Source: Cryptomeria japonica (lineage: Eukaryota > Streptophyta > Pinopsida > Cupressales > Cupressaceae). Taken from it: a stretch of 64,000 nucleotides of DNA. Location: assembly GCF_030272615.1 (NCBI RefSeq), contig NC_081415.1:626819740-626883739 (forward strand), given 5' to 3'. The notes under the pieces are model-generated. The model was not told where the DNA came from. It did not search any database and saw nothing but the letters and a program-made list of their open reading frames with translations. Of the stretch, positions 1-12,182 are shown piece by piece. The translations under genes and the position numbers were made by a program. Numbering within the stretch: the first letter of the stretch is position 1; every line of letters begins with the position of its first letter.

Positions 1-1263
1 TTAATTAAATAAATTATTCAATTTATTTTAATTATTTCATTAAACCAAATTCACAATCAATTAAATGAATAAAATCTATTTATTTAATTAAATCCCCTTT
101 TCCTCTTTTAAATAAATTAAATAAAAATATTTATTTAAATCATTATCCCCCCCCACTTGCATTTTCCTACAAATGCAACTTGCACACATTTATTGAAATA
201 AATAAATTTTTATTTTAATAAAATCCTATTTTGCCTCACCCACCAAATCCAATTGCATTCCTGAATCCCCTTCTAGATTCTTCTAACCCCTTCCTAATTA
301 GCCTAATCCATCCCCTAATTATTGTCACATTCCTAAGCAAAATGGAGTCACTTCTCAAAGACTTCAAAAGTCTTTGAAAAGCATTTAATGTTTTGTGTGT
401 TCAACAAATTAACCCCCAAAGTCTTCCAAGACCACTAATGGCTCTTACATGACCATTTATGGCTTTTACATAACCATTTATGGTTATTTCAAACTTGTCT
501 CCCCAAACATTTATTGCTTTGACCATGTTTATCCCTTTTTACATTTGCACAAGAGTTTATCCATTGGATAAAAGCTTTATTCTTTGAATAAAGAGTTTAT
601 TCATTCAACTAACCTTGACTTTAAACTCCCAAGGTCATATCAAGCATTTAATGCTTATTCCCTCTCCTCTCAACCTATCTCACATTGACACTTGTCATCC
701 TGAGATTGGGTTAAAAGCCCTCACATGGATTTGAAATCATTCAATTCTGACCCTTGTTGAGATTGCTCAATCTCAACCATCCATTGCTCCATTTTTCCTA
801 TAAATAGAGCCCATTTCTTCATAATCCAGATCCTGAAAACTTGTATGCATTTAACCTATAGGCATTTTAGAGAGCATTTAGCATAGCAAACTAAAATCTT
901 GTTATTTTGGTTAAAATCAATCATTTTTATAGCATCTAGTATTTTAGTTTTTCATTTTACATTTGGAGCAAAATAATAAAATCTCAATCCTCCATAAGCA
1001 TCCATAGTGCAAAACGCTGCTAATAGCTACACTATTTTGGAACTTGGAGAGGAGAGGAACAAGGGAGAAGGAGCCAAGAGCATGCTAAAAGGCATTTGGA
1101 GATGCCTTATTATCTTTGTTTCATTTGTTAAATATATTAGCATGATTTTAGTATCTCTTTTGTTATGCCTATTTAGATTAGTCTTTGATTGACTAACACT
1201 AACGATTTTTTGTGTCTTGTGTTGTTTGTCATTTGCTAACCTTGTCCATTTCGCAGAGCATCA
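1..1263 (+). mobile_element. Element D: LTR (right end) of a Ty3/gypsy-type retrotransposon, cut by the window start
   Basis: AT-rich DNA with no credible gene. Blocks from about 140 to 830 can be followed, in the same order, in the 3' LTR of element E (57767-58969): the cccacttgc block, the stretch around cctaattagcctaatc, the cacaagagtttatcc block, and a TATA box inside ctataaatagag. This marks it as an LTR of the same family. The right edge is placed at 1263, where the sequence ends in CA and copia RNase H coding of element A begins on the other strand. I infer that D inserted into A. Its own body, and the rest of A, would lie left of the window. Confidence 0.7.
799..807 (+). promoter_or_regulatory. 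Predicted TATA box of LTR D
   Basis: TATAAATAG sits two thirds of the way through the LTR, at the same relative position as the TATAAATAG at 58453-58461 in the related LTR of element E. This is the expected place for the U3 promoter that starts the retrotransposon RNA. Confidence 0.6.
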
Positions 1264-3130
1264 TATAGTAATAGGTTCCTTGCATTTTACCTTTATGTCT
1301 TTCAACATTTGCTTAACCAATAGTATGTATGTATAGTTAGTTGCTGCTGCAACATATTCTGATTTTGCTATTGATAAAGATGTACAACTCTGTTTCTTAC
1401 TCAACCAAGAAATTAATCTCTTTCCAAGAAAGAATGCTCCGCCGGTGGTGCTTTTCCTATCATCCACATCTCCTGCCCAATTTGCATCTATGTATGCACA
1501 TAGATCAAAATTTTCATCTCTAGGATACCATAATCCAAGTTTTGCAATGCCTTGTAAGTACCGAAAAATCCTTTTTACTGTTGATTCATGATTTTCCTTA
1601 GGATTACTTTGAAATCTTGAAACAATACATATTGCATTCATAATATCAGGCCTGGTTTGTGTCAAATACAGTAAACCTCCTATCATAGATTTGTATCTAG
1701 TTGGATTAACAGGTGTAGATTCATCCCTTTGAGATAATTTGTCATTTGTAGTCATAGGTGTGCTTACCGGTTTAGAGTTCTCTATCCCAAATTTCTTTAG
1801 TAACTCTTTCAGGTACTTGGATTGACTAAAAAATATACCTTTGTCAGTCTGTGAAATCTGCAATCCTAAATTTTTTTTAATTTCTCCAATCATAGGCATT
1901 TCAAATTCTTGCTACATTTTAATAGAAAATTCCTTACATAATCCATTTTCTCCTCCAAATATTATATCATCAACGAATACTTCTATAATAAAGATGTCAT
2001 CATTAGTTATTTTATAATATAAATTATTGTCTGCATTTTCTTTAGTAAAACCAATCTTTAAAAGATACTTATCCAACCTTGCATACCAAGCTCTTGGGGC
2101 TTGTTTCAATCCATACATAGCTTTTCTTAACCTGCAAACCATATCATTGTCATCTGTCAAAGAAAATCCATCAGGTTGTTCAATATAGACTTCCTCTTTA
2201 AGATCTTCATTCAAGAATGCACATTTAATATCCATTTGATAAACTTTGTAGTTCTTGTGAGCTGTAAAGGCCAAGAATAATCTAACTGCCTCAATTCTAG
2301 CTACTGGTGCAAAGGTTTCATTGTAATCAACTCCTTCTTTCTGAGAATATCCCTTACACACTAATCTTGCTTTATTTCTGATAACCTTATCATCTTCATT
2401 AAGTTTGTTTCTAAATACCCATTTGGTTCCAATTAGATTTTTATCTTTAGGTCGGGGAACTAATGTCCAAGTATTATTTTTCTCAATTTGTCCCAATTCT
2501 TCTTCCATAGCTTTAATCCAAAATTTATCTTCACATGCCTCATTAACAGATGATGGTTCAATTTGAGAAATAAGACATACCTCTTCATTTTCCAATCTTC
2601 CTCTTGTCATAACTCCTTTAAATTTGTTTCTAATTATCTGATCTTCAGAATGATTCAATCTTACATACCGGGGTGTCTTAGTTTGCTGTTGTTCTTACAT
2701 TACTGTGGAATCCTCTGATGGTACCGAGGTAGCTGGATCTTCATTTTGTATCGGTGGATTTAGTGTAGGTTCATTTGTCACAACTTTTGTTGCTGGTTCA
2801 GAGTCTATATACCTTGAAGTTCCTCTGAATTGTTCATCAATCTTTACATTTGTACTCTCAACAATTTTCTGCAATCTCTTGTTAAAACATCTATATGCCT
2901 TGCTCTTAGATGAATAACCAAGAAATATTCCTTCATCACTTCTAGGATCAAATTTGTCAATATACTCATCTCTTCTAATATAACATTTACTTCCAAAAAT
3001 TCTGAAATACTTAAGAGTAAGAGTATTACCAAACCATAGTTCATGAGGGGTCTTACTGGTTTCACCTTTGATGTGAACTTTGTTGAATGTATAGATGGTT
3101 GTGTTGTCTGCTTCTCTCCAATACACATGG
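1264..3130 (-). pseudogene. Element A pol, 3' half: integrase C-terminus, reverse transcriptase, RNase H (truncated)
   Basis: One frame read from about 3126 down to 1264 with two in-frame stops, near 2692-2694 and 1909-1911. It contains the end of integrase (motif ELWFGNTL), then the copia RT with [22 protein letters not shown] and the catalytic FVDDIIFGG box. RNase H follows, with AYIDANWAGD, but the usual STAEAEY motif reads SIAKSEY, so one catalytic Glu appears to be Lys. The last catalytic Asp region is lost because LTR D starts there and supplies a TGA at 1261-1263. In an intact element these enzymes copy the RNA into DNA in the cytoplasmic particle. About 65 C-terminal residues are missing. 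Confidence 0.9.
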
Positions 3131-5008
3131 TAAATTGGCTTCAGATAACATACTTCTCACTGCATCCAAGATAGTTCTGTTTTTCCTTTCAACAACTCCA
3201 TTCTGCTGTGGTGCTGATAGCTGTCTTCTGATTCCATTCACTTCACAGAATGTATTAAAGTTCTTAGATGTGAATTCTCTTCCTTGATTTGATCTTAAAC
3301 ATTTGATTTTCTTACTGGTTTCATTTTCAACCATTGCTTTGAACAGTTTGAACTTTCCAAGTGCTTCTGATTTTTCTCTGCGAAAAGTAACCCAACACAT
3401 TCTAGAATAATCATCAATAACTAGCATGAAATATCTATCACCTTTTAAGCTTTTAGTTCTAGCTGGACCACATAAATCAGTGTGAATCAAATCAAGAGCA
3501 TTATTGGATTTTTCTATAATACTTTTGAAACTAGCTCTAACTTGTTTTCCAAATTGACATTCCTTACATATTGTATTCTGAGGTTTCACAATTTTAGGTA
3601 GATCTCTAACTGCCTTAGAAGTACTGATCTTTACCATACAATCAAATTTTACATGACAGAGTCTCTTATGCCATAACCAACTTTCATCTATATGTGAAAT
3701 CAAGCATGTCTTTTCACTGTTATTCAAATGAAAGTTATTACCTCTAGTCTGATTACCGGTTGCAATCTCTAAACCAGTTCTATTCATGATTTTGCATTTT
3801 CCATTCTTAAATTGTAACTGAAATCCCTTCTCAACCAATTGACCAACATTTAAAAGATTATGCTTTAATCCTTCAACATAGTAGACATTGTCAGTGTTAT
3901 GCTTACCATCAAGAGATATTGTACCCTTACCTTTGATTGAACAGGCTTTGTCATCTCCAAGTCTTACTAAACCTCCATTGTATTCTTGAAAGTTCAAGAA
4001 TTTACCTTTGTCTCTTGTCATATGATGTGAGCATCTCGAGTCAATGATCCATTCATCCTTTACTTCAACTTTAGCTGCTAGGGCTTGTTCTACCGGTTGA
4101 GTAGTAGGTGCTAGTTGATCTTCTTTTATAGCAACAAAAACCCATCCATTGTCTACTGGATCCTCATCAGAATCATCAGTCACACCTTCATCAGCAATAT
4201 AACAAGATTTGTCTTTATTCTTCTTAAATATGTATTTTTGATATTCAGGATTAGGCTTGTATGTTCTTCTAGCTTCTTCTCTTAGTCTAGCATGTCTATC
4301 AGGGCATCTTGAAGCCATATGACCAATGTTATTGTAATTAAAACATTTAAAGGGTGCTTTACCTTCGTACTTACTTCCAACTAGACCTTTTGGAATTTTC
4401 CTTGCAAATAGTGCTTCAAGTTCTTCAAGCTCTTCATTCTCCTTCCTAGTTTCTTCAAGTTCTCTTGCATAAAAGACTTTCCAATCTGATTTGTCAAATG
4501 ATGGAGCAGATGATGTTGATGCTTTAAAGGCCAAATCTGTCTTTATAGTAGCAACAAGACCAAATTCCTCAATTTCAAAAGCTAAAAGTTTTCCAATCAA
4601 TGTATCCCTAGTTACTGATGTATTAGGCATTGTTCTCAACTCATTTATAGCAGTAACCTTCATTTTATATGCCGGTGGCAATCCTCTTCATATTTTTGAA
4701 ACAATTTCATCATCATTCAAGGTTCCTCCACAACATTTAATACCCAAAACAATTTCATTTACTCTTTCCATAAAAGCAGAAATCCTTTCATCTTCTTCCA
4801 TTTTCAGATGTTCATACCTGACTCGGAAGCTTTCAAGTTTTGCAATCTTGACTGTGGAATCTCCTTCATTCAGTGTTTCCAAATGATCCCAAATAGCTTT
4901 AGCAGTAGACGTATCTGATAATCCCATGATTTGTTGATCTGATAAAGTGCTCAAAAGTGCTTCTCTTGCTTTGCAGTCATTCTCCTCATCTTTAGCTAAG
5001 GTAGTTGG
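3131..5008 (-). pseudogene. Element A gag (C-terminal part), protease and integrase
   Basis: Frame continuing the gag fragment at 26001-26159. Visible in order: copia gag helix region (LSDQQIMG, AKAIWDHLETL), a TGA near 4686-4688 where CGA is likely ancestral, a zinc knuckle CFNYNNIGHMASRC in which the second Cys is Asn, protease IIDSRCSHHM (normally DSGCSHHM), integrase HHCC (WHKRLCH with CKEC), and the integrase core with HTDLCGP, LRSNQGREF and VVERKNRTI. The second core Asp reads Asn. A one-base frameshift near 3130 moves the frame into the downstream RT region. The family normally encodes all this as a single polyprotein. Several catalytic changes show that the copy is inactive. Confidence 0.9.
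5004..5008. repeat. Target-site duplication of element B (left copy, GTTGG)
   Basis: GTTGG lies directly left of the LTR that starts TGTTAGGCCC and again directly right of the other B LTR (25996-26000). Removing one copy and everything between joins element A's gag in frame. Confidence 0.95.
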
Positions 5009-6135
5009 TGTTAGGCCCAATATTGAAAGCTAACGTACCGAGAGGGGAGGGGTGAATCAGTACTCCAAAACTTTTCTTCAATAATAACTTTATTGTTATG
5101 CATAAACCAAATAGTGTAGTAACATAATATAAAGCTAAAACAAATAGATAACAATCATACATGATTCACTCCATAACACATATATTTTGGTTATGCACAA
5201 ACTCTTGGTTAGAGAGAAAAACTGCGGTGGGGATGGCACCCACAACTTCACTACTGCAATAATAAAGAGTGCTCGGTTAGAGCTACATGTTTAGCTATTT
5301 CTAATAGCTTACCCTGTTAGGAGTAACAAGATCTATTAGATCTACCTTGCTAAAGGATTTTACAACACTTCATCTAAATGTTGCACCTAGTTAGAGGCTT
5401 TACAATTTATAGACTTGATTAGAGTCTTTTACCCTGTTAAAGGTTTCTCTTACAACTTCAAAATATTACAATAAAATTATTACAAATATCTGCAACTTTA
5501 CATCTGGAATGTTATAGCAGATTCTATGTGCTTAGAATAAGATTACCTTGCTTATAGCATACCTCGGTAACCCATATAGTAACTCAGTAAACCCTTATGT
5601 TTACTCTATTCTTCGATTGTTCTCTGAAAACCTTCTCGGTGACCTCTGTGTCTCTATAATAGTCTTCTTACACTCATGCACACACCTCTTTAACTCTTAA
5701 CTCATGTTGTATAATCAGATCTCTTATGATGGTGATCCTTTCATTGCTTCGATCTTACAAACACGATTTATTGAATGAATAACCATGCCAATTATTTCAT
5801 TGGTTAAATGACATCAAAATCATACACAATCTTTAAGTGCAATTTCTAATGTGATAATGGTTAGATATGCATTGATCTTGTAACACGTTTTCATATGCAT
5901 GTCTAGGTTCAATGAATCTGGTAACACGTATCAACTCAGTGTGTCATCTTTGCTGCTCGGTAGACATGTAAAGATACTCAGTAGACAGCTCAGTGTATAC
6001 TGCATTCTGTGATTGCTTTCTTCTGTAACCGACTAGACTATGCATACCGACTGAATATCTTGGTAATAGATAACTGACTAGAGTATATAGTATAACTTTG
6101 ACATAAAACTAATGGCAATCTGATAAGTAGTAACA
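5009..6135 (-). repeat. Element B 3' LTR
   Basis: 1127 bp, near copy of 24895-25995. It carries an extra block near 5227-5265 (around ttcactactgcaataataa) that the 5' LTR lacks, while lacking a short stretch around ttcactcggtgtata present in the 5' LTR. It ends TAACA next to the purine tract. Confidence 0.93.
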
Positions 6136-6150
6136 ATCTCCCCTTTTGAC
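6136..6150 (-). other. Polypurine tract of element B
   Basis: On the minus strand gtcaaaaggggagat stands directly before the LTR start TGTTACTAC. This is the expected primer for plus-strand DNA synthesis and fixes the orientation of B. Confidence 0.85.
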
Positions 6151-6517
6151 ATTAGTTGAGATGTTTGACAAAAACTACTTTCAAAGTTATAACTCAAAAA
6201 TCTATATACTTGCAAAATTTGACTATACTAACAGTATATACAATAGTCAATAATATAATATATCAGTTATACTCCCCTTATTGATATACTGTACAAAACT
6301 CTGATTTTGCATGCTTGGTGATCTGTTCTGTACTTTGCTTACTGTCCTATATACTGTGCGGTTTACTGCTCTTGGATACTCTGCTTACTCTACTCGGTAT
6401 ACTCCCCCTATATACTATACTCTGAATACTATACCATTCTCTCAATACCGTATCACTATGTATTACTCCCCCAAGACTGTATCATATTACTCCCCCTTTT
6501 TGACAAACATCAAAAAC
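6151..6517. other. Element B 3' untranslated region
   Basis: Between the unknown frame and the purine tract. It contains repeated tactc and ccccct words but no gene that I can see. Confidence 0.6.
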
Positions 6518-9500
6518 TTAATTACCATTCGGGGGTGGTAGCTGATCAAAAATGGATTTATACTTGGTCCAAGTGTTGGTCAGAGCGACAGAGAGTACAT
6601 CCTTTACATTGTCCATTAAATAATTGTGCACTTGAATATCAGCCAATAGTGATATTAAGCTATCTAGAGTGCTTCCCTCTTGAGTAGTAGATAAGTATGT
6701 GGCTCAGTTGATCTGTTCTTGGACCGATGAAAGATGTGGAAGGAATAATGTCTGAAGGGTCATTATGTCCATCCTGATCTCGTTTTCTTCATTTCTTAGG
6801 TCCAATTGTTGATCCATGAGTTGTTGTAACCTTGTATAAAAATTCTGAACTGAATTTGGCTCTGTGGTCAACTTTCTTGAGAGATCGGTTATCTCTTTCT
6901 CAATTGCCTCTATTTTATTCTTAATATCTTTAATGAATAAATAAAATGTGCTGAGTTTCTGAAATAAATAAAGAATGTGCTTGAGTTGAGGAGTCAACTT
7001 AGCAATAAATTTGACAAGTTTAACTTTGCCAATAGCTATAGCTTTTTGTACTTCTTCTATCATTTTTGCAGTGAGCTCTTTGTCTTTCAGCTTGCTCAAA
7101 TACTCTGATGCATCTACTCCAAATGTCTCTATCTTTGTGAGGAGTACATCCAGTTGAATGTGGATGGCTACATCCGTTGATACTATAGCTTCAGGTAGCA
7201 TATCTATTAGTAGTGCATTTACCTTCTGAAGTACTCTATTTTTCTTTTGAATGGCCATTTGCTTCTCTTGTTTGGCCTTTGCTTTGCACAGTTCACCGAA
7301 ATCAATGAGTGCTTGCCCTTTCAATTTTGATATGTCTACATTGGGCAACACTATTGGTTTTGACAAATCAACTTTAAAACTATGCTTTTTCATTTTATTT
7401 TCTTTACCTTTCACCGATGGAACTAAGACAAGGGCTTGTCAGGCTTGATGACCCTCGGTAGGTTGCTCAGTAGAGGCAACACTTTGATCGGTTTCTTTAG
7501 CCTCTGTAGAGTCCTTTGGTGTCTCGGTACTCTTTGTCTCAGTTGCAATAGTCTCAGTGTTAGAAGGTGCTTGAGATGTCTGTTCTTGAGTAGTACCTTC
7601 TCCTGCTATAGACTTGTGACCTTCAGTGCCTTGATCTGTATCCTGAGGAGTTTTGGTTGAGACAGGTTGCTTGACCGGTGGATAAGGCTGAACTTGTTCT
7701 AAGACTGATTCACTAGATACAAGTTTTGCATATGCAGTGCCTTCTATCATTTCCTGTTCTGGTGCCTCTAAATCCATGACATCTTCATCTATTTGAATGG
7801 TGTTAGCAGGGTCTTGTTTGGTAGCATCAGGACCTTGCTCGGTGACATCAGGATCATGCTCGGTGACATCAACAATTTCAACTATAGCTTGCTCACCGGA
7901 ATCCTTGATTTTGAAGATTTCCTGCCACTTTGCTTTTGTCTCATTTTCCACTTCAATATATATAGCCCATTCATCAGTTTTAAAGCTCTCTGTTTGACAA
8001 GAAACTTTGAGTTGTAGGTTGTTAGATGTTCCTCTATTTCAGCTACTGACATGTCAGGAAAGAGATGAACCAGACTTCTCTCTCTGATCTGTTTCTCTGA
8101 GTCCATTGCATACTTCCACCTATTATCAATATGCAGATATAGTTCATTTGGAAGTGACTTAGCTAGTTCCAATGGAGCTAATCGGAACTTTAGAAGTGTG
8201 CAGATGACAACTTCTTCAATTTGTCTCTTTTCATCATTGTTCCTGGTTTCATACTTGACATATCTAAATCCTCCAAATCCACCATATTCTTTCAGATTAG
8301 CACAGAAGTTTTCAACACTATGTATATTTACCTTCTTGCTCTTGACAATCTGGAATTTGCTTGCATCCTCTAATTCGGTATCACTAGACTCCTTTGCCAA
8401 AATGAGTCTCTGAGTAGATTTCTTGTATGTCTTTGTTACCTTGGGAGCAGTAACACTTTTTTTTTTCTTACTCGGTGAGGTTGCAGATGCTCTTGTGTTA
8501 GGTCATTTTACTGGAGGTGGAGTTGGTGAGGCCTTTGATGTGTCCTATTTCTTTCTCTTCAATACTTTTCCCTTAGGCAATTCGGTGCTCAGTGTTATAG
8601 CTGCCTCTTGGGCTTCAGATTCCTCTTCGGTAATGGCAATGGTGCCTTTGACAGGTGTAGAGGAAGATTCTTCTCTGAATTTCTCTGACAATGTCTTAAT
8701 CATTTTTTATGCCTTTCTTGTAGCTTTGGGTACTACAATGTTCATCTTTACTTTTTCCTTTACTTCCTCATAGGTACCATACCTCAGCTTGGTATCATGT
8801 CTAGGCAATGTAAGAAATGCATCAATTTGTTGTTTTGTGATGTCAAAATCAATCTCGTAACCCATTGGTGACAAAGATTGAGTCCTTGGTTCTACAACAT
8901 TCACATAATAGTAATCAGTGTCAACTTCAAAACATATATCATTTTTGTATTTCTCTACTAGCTGGGGTGGAATCCTATATCTGTTATGCATTTTCTCTTG
9001 AAATTTACTAAAGTAATCATCCATAATATCATTGAAATTATCACCTAACTTCTTGATGAAGTCATTTATCTGATGGGTGATTGGTCGGTGTAATTCCCAA
9101 ACAACATTACCGACTGATGGAAAGAATTTTTCAAAATAGAAAAACATGCATACCAGTAATGATCCAAACTTTAGAGTATTAGCCGAGTTGTTCTTCTTTG
9201 GCTTCCTGATGGTGTTCAGATTTTCAAATAGGTTCTTCAGTAACACCTCACATAGATCAATTTTCATTCCCTTTTTCACAATTTTGTATGCCAGGTTTAC
9301 TGCTGCACAGGGAACACTGTTTTCCCTTGCCGATTGGAAGAAACAGTAGCCCATTACTCTAATGGCAAATTTTAGTTCTTCATCAGTGACATTATTTAGT
9401 TTCAATCCTCTGCAATTAGATTCCACTCCGTTTAAACTAATCAATTCCTTTTGTGATATCATCTTCTGGGCTCGGGCATGATCATAGATAGGGTAACCGG

Positions 9501-9906
9501 TAATCAGATGAATGATTTCCTTAGTAATCTTAAATGGTTGCTCTTCTAGCCACATGAAATCATTGTGAACTTTGCTCAGAACAAACTTGACCCATTGGGG
9601 TTTGAACACATGGGGATAGGTTAGGGCTTCAGTTAATCCTTTGATTTTGATGTTCTCATACTTGCTATTCAATTTACCATCGGTACACAGCTCATCATAG
9701 GTGTCTTTGATTTCAACATGATCGAGTTCTTCAGCGCGACATTTGGTGAAGAATCTCACATCCTCGACTAGTAACACTCTGTCCGGGATGAGTGAAAAGG
9801 CGGTTTTGTCATCTGGTTCAAAAGTGACTTTGGGAGTCAAAGAGTATTTTAGTGAGGGCTTTTCTACATTCTTGACAACTATGGGACCTTGGATCTTGGG
9901 CACCAT
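6518..9906 (-). pseudogene. Element B long unknown ORF (about 1,130 codons, broken)
   Basis: A single long frame reads from ATG at 9906 to TAA at 6518-6520. It is interrupted by TAA near 8704, two further stops near 8560 and 8502, a one-base frameshift near 7975, and stops near 7436 and 6701. The first 400 residues look globular (motifs PHVFKPQWVKFVL, LITGYPIYDHA, AIRVMGYCFFQSA, KFGSLLVCMFFYFEKFFPS). The middle is lysine-rich with a PSKKKKS basic patch. Residues from about 650 to 800 are acidic and Thr/Gln/Glu-rich with repeated TEQDPD-like words. The last 250 are coiled-coil-like (Glu/Lys/Leu). I do not recognise the protein. It lacks RT, integrase and protease signatures. It could be a structural or envelope-position protein of the element, or captured host sequence. 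The plant transposon-associated domain families of unknown function would be the first comparison. Confidence 0.6.
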
Positions 9907-10356
9907 TGAAGATTTCAGATAAAAGCTAACAAAAGATCCTTAGGGTTTCAGGATTTCAAACAACTGACACTTTATACTTAGCAGACAATGGCAACTAGAT
10001 AAGATCAGTAAACCAGCTTAACGATGTGTTGAGATTGATGTAAATACCTTGAATTTGCTTTGTAGGAGGTTTGATCACCTTAGATTCACTTGCTCTGCTT
10101 TCTCGAAAACTTGGTAAGTGAAAATGTCCATGAAAATGCTTTTAAGTACACAAAATATCTTATCGAGCTCTGTGCGGGTTAGGTCAAAAACATTAAATGC
10201 ACTTGGTTCCTCTTTAACCGATTTACTCTCCTTTTTCCATTTTAACCGAGTAACCAAACTTCCTTTATTCACCGACTAGACAGGTTTCCTGTATTCACCA
10301 ACTTGACAGACTTCCTGTAAAGTGCTTCAAAAGACTTTGATAGACTTTCAAACTTA
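9907..10356. other. Element B sequence between the long ORF and the R1 insertion
   Basis: A 65-codon open stretch lies on the minus strand at 10075-10272, in the same frame as the long ORF. Several stops separate the two and I see no motif. It is either the decayed N-terminal extension of the long ORF or untranslated spacer. Confidence 0.4.
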
Positions 10357-10361
10357 CTAAT
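10357..10361. repeat. Target-site duplication of R1 (left copy, CTAAT)
   Basis: CTAAT abuts the LTR start TGTAGACACC. The same five bases follow the other LTR end CTACA at 23375-23379. Confidence 0.95.
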
Positions 10362-10743
10362 TGTAGACACCCAAAAATGGTCAACGCTTGCGAAGTCATA
10401 CTTTAACATTTGCGCATTGCCTCATTTTAGGTTTTTGCGTCGCATTAACATTTCTCCTATGATTCGCACTTGATCTTTATCATTTGCGAGCATCGAGTCA
10501 TTCTTCTGCATTCTTCAATCATCTCATTCTCGAATTTGGTCTTGTCGATAACATTATCCAGTCATGATTTTGATCGATTTTACTCTGTCGCATCAATGTG
10601 CGTATTCATTTGTCATCATTTTGGACATCGTCAATCCTAATTAGGGTTTTGTCCTCCTGTCAATCTTATCATTTTGGACATCGTCAATCCTAATTAGGGT
10701 TTTGTCCTCTTATCAATCTTGTCGATTTGTCATCAATCCTTCA

Positions 10744-10960
10744 ATCTTGTCGTTTTAAGATCGATTTGTCATCGATCGTTGTCATGTTTGATCTTGTCAT
10801 CTTGCGATCAATTTGTCATTGATCATGGTCGTTATCAATTTTATCATTTTGCGATCGATTTGTCATCGATCGTGGTCATTATCTTGTCATCTTGCAATCC
10901 ATTTTGTCATCGATTCGTGTCCTTTTGTCAATCTTGTCATTTTGCGATCATTTCACTATC
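10744..10960 (+). repeat. U3 dyad repeats of R1 (43-47 bp units)
   Basis: At least three units of a 43-47 bp tandem repeat, each centred on an inverted repeat of the form gatcgat-ttgtc-atcgatc. The best is CGATCGAT/ATCGATCG at 10852-10872. One unit has both arms changed together (gatcaat with attgatc). The position upstream of the TATA box suits an enhancer-like element. The same units are at 22213-22420 in the 3' LTR. Confidence 0.7.
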
Positions 10961-11597
10961 GATCATTATTTGTCTCAATTATGTCAATTTGGATCAATTT
11001 GTCATTGTTCCTCGTCAATTGGCGCATCTATCAATCAAATCATTTTGTCGCATTGGTCATTTATCAATTCAAAATCATGACATTAATTATCTTCAATCAA
11101 GACCTAATTGTCATTTTCGCATTTCTAATTCGTCTTCTAGGGTTTTATGATTTAGTCATTTAACCTAATGTGTCATTTCTTCCTCTAGGATTAAATAATT
11201 TACTTATTTATCCTAAGTCTTCTCATTACAATTAAATCTTTATTTAATTGGCTAATTATTCCTCTTTGTGAATTGATTAATAAATGAAAAATTATTAATT
11301 AATTCACTAAATCCTAAATTTCTAATTCCTAATTTTCATCAATTTCAATTTCCTATTTTCTTAATTTCTAATTTCTTTTCCCTCCTATTTCATCTCCTAA
11401 TTCTATGGGAATGACATTTCAATTTGTCATAAATTGTCATAATTGACAATCAATCAATATTAACTATAGAATGTGTCATAATTTGTCATCAAATTGTCAA
11501 TCAATCAAATTGTGCATGGAAAGTGCATAATTTGTCATAATTTGTCATATTGATTTGCAATTTCCATTTGAGTTGCATCATGCCAATCTTGTCATTT

Positions 11598-11621
11598 ATC
11601 CAATTTCTCTATAAATTGGAT
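11598..11621 (+). promoter_or_regulatory. Predicted TATA box within a perfect inverted repeat
   Basis: ATCCAATTT and AAATTGGAT form a 9 bp perfect inverted repeat around CTCTAT, so that tctataaat straddles the loop and right arm. The repeat is identical in the 3' LTR (23027-23050) and nearly so in R2 (59558-59580, minus). It is the likely start of U3-driven transcription, with the start site some 25-30 bp downstream. Confidence 0.6.
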
Positions 11622-11945
11622 GATTTTCAATCAAACCTGGTCCGAATTTCTATCAAACTACCGAACTTTCGTTTCTAGTACTCTTGAGCTTTTTGCTTTC
11701 AATTGTGTGAGCACTTGTAGGTGAGATCCACAAATCCATTGAAGAGGAAAGAACAACAATGGAGCCGCATGGAAGAAGCATATGGTTTGCATGATATTTT
11801 CTTTTAAATGCTTTGTTTTCATACCTTCATTGAATGTGCTTTGGAATTAGGTTCATTTCAATGAGTGTTCTTTTGATTATGTTATCATGTCTAATGTTTT
11901 GATTGATTTACCTATCTTGTGATGATTCCTAATTTCTATGCTACA

Positions 11946-11967
11946 TTAACTGGTGAACCCAATGTGA
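11946..11967 (+). other. R1 primer-binding site
   Basis: Directly after the LTR end: ttaa, then tggtgaacccaatgtgaa. The core tggtgaaccca is shared with the site of element G (35699-35715, minus). I do not assign the tRNA. Confidence 0.7.
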
Positions 11968-12067
11968 ATACTAACCTTCTAACCATCTTACTATGTTTGG
12001 AGTGCTTCTAAGCTGATTTGCAGGTCAAAAACTCAAAAACAAAGCTGTGCAGGGTATTCTGAAGACT

Positions 12068-12182
12068 TCTGCGCTTGTGTGAAGCATCTTGCGCTTGTGT
12101 TGAAACATCTTGCGCTTGTGTTGAAGACTTCTACGCTTGTGTTAGACATCTTGTGCCTGTGTCATGACTTCTGCGCCTGTGT
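12068..12182 (+). repeat. R1 5' phased array: six copies of a GCGC-cored motif every 20-21 bp
   Basis: Motif YTKCGCYTGTGT (variants TGCGCTTGTGT, TGTGCCTGTGT, TACGCTTGTGT) starts at 12068, 12088, 12109, 12130, 12150 and 12170. All variants differ by transitions at the CpG or nearby. A matching array in both orientations sits before the purine tract (21171-21283). Confidence 0.85.

Larger units (their letters stand above)
10362..11945 (+). repeat. R1 5' LTR
   Basis: 1584 bp, TGTAG...CTACA. The U3 part is packed with gtcat/gatcgat repeats and holds a 54 bp tandem duplication around 10614-10720 (the cctaattagggttttgtcc block). A predicted TATA box lies at 11608-11616. Compared with the 3' LTR it keeps 26 bp near 11024-11049 that the other copy has lost. 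Confidence 0.96.

Noticed and set aside
1007..1192. 61-codon ORF with a hydrophobic end in LTR D
   Set aside because: Lies in LTR sequence, has no counterpart in the related E LTR, and no motif.
10719..11163. Overlapping ORFs in all three frames of the R1 LTR (repeated at 22174-22592)
   Set aside because: They arise from the gtcat/gatcgat repeats; similar peptides in several frames are typical of tandem repeats.
12068..12182. Phased short repeats considered as a CRISPR array
   Set aside because: Repeats are 12-13 bp with 8 bp gaps in a plant retrotransposon; no spacer structure or cas genes.
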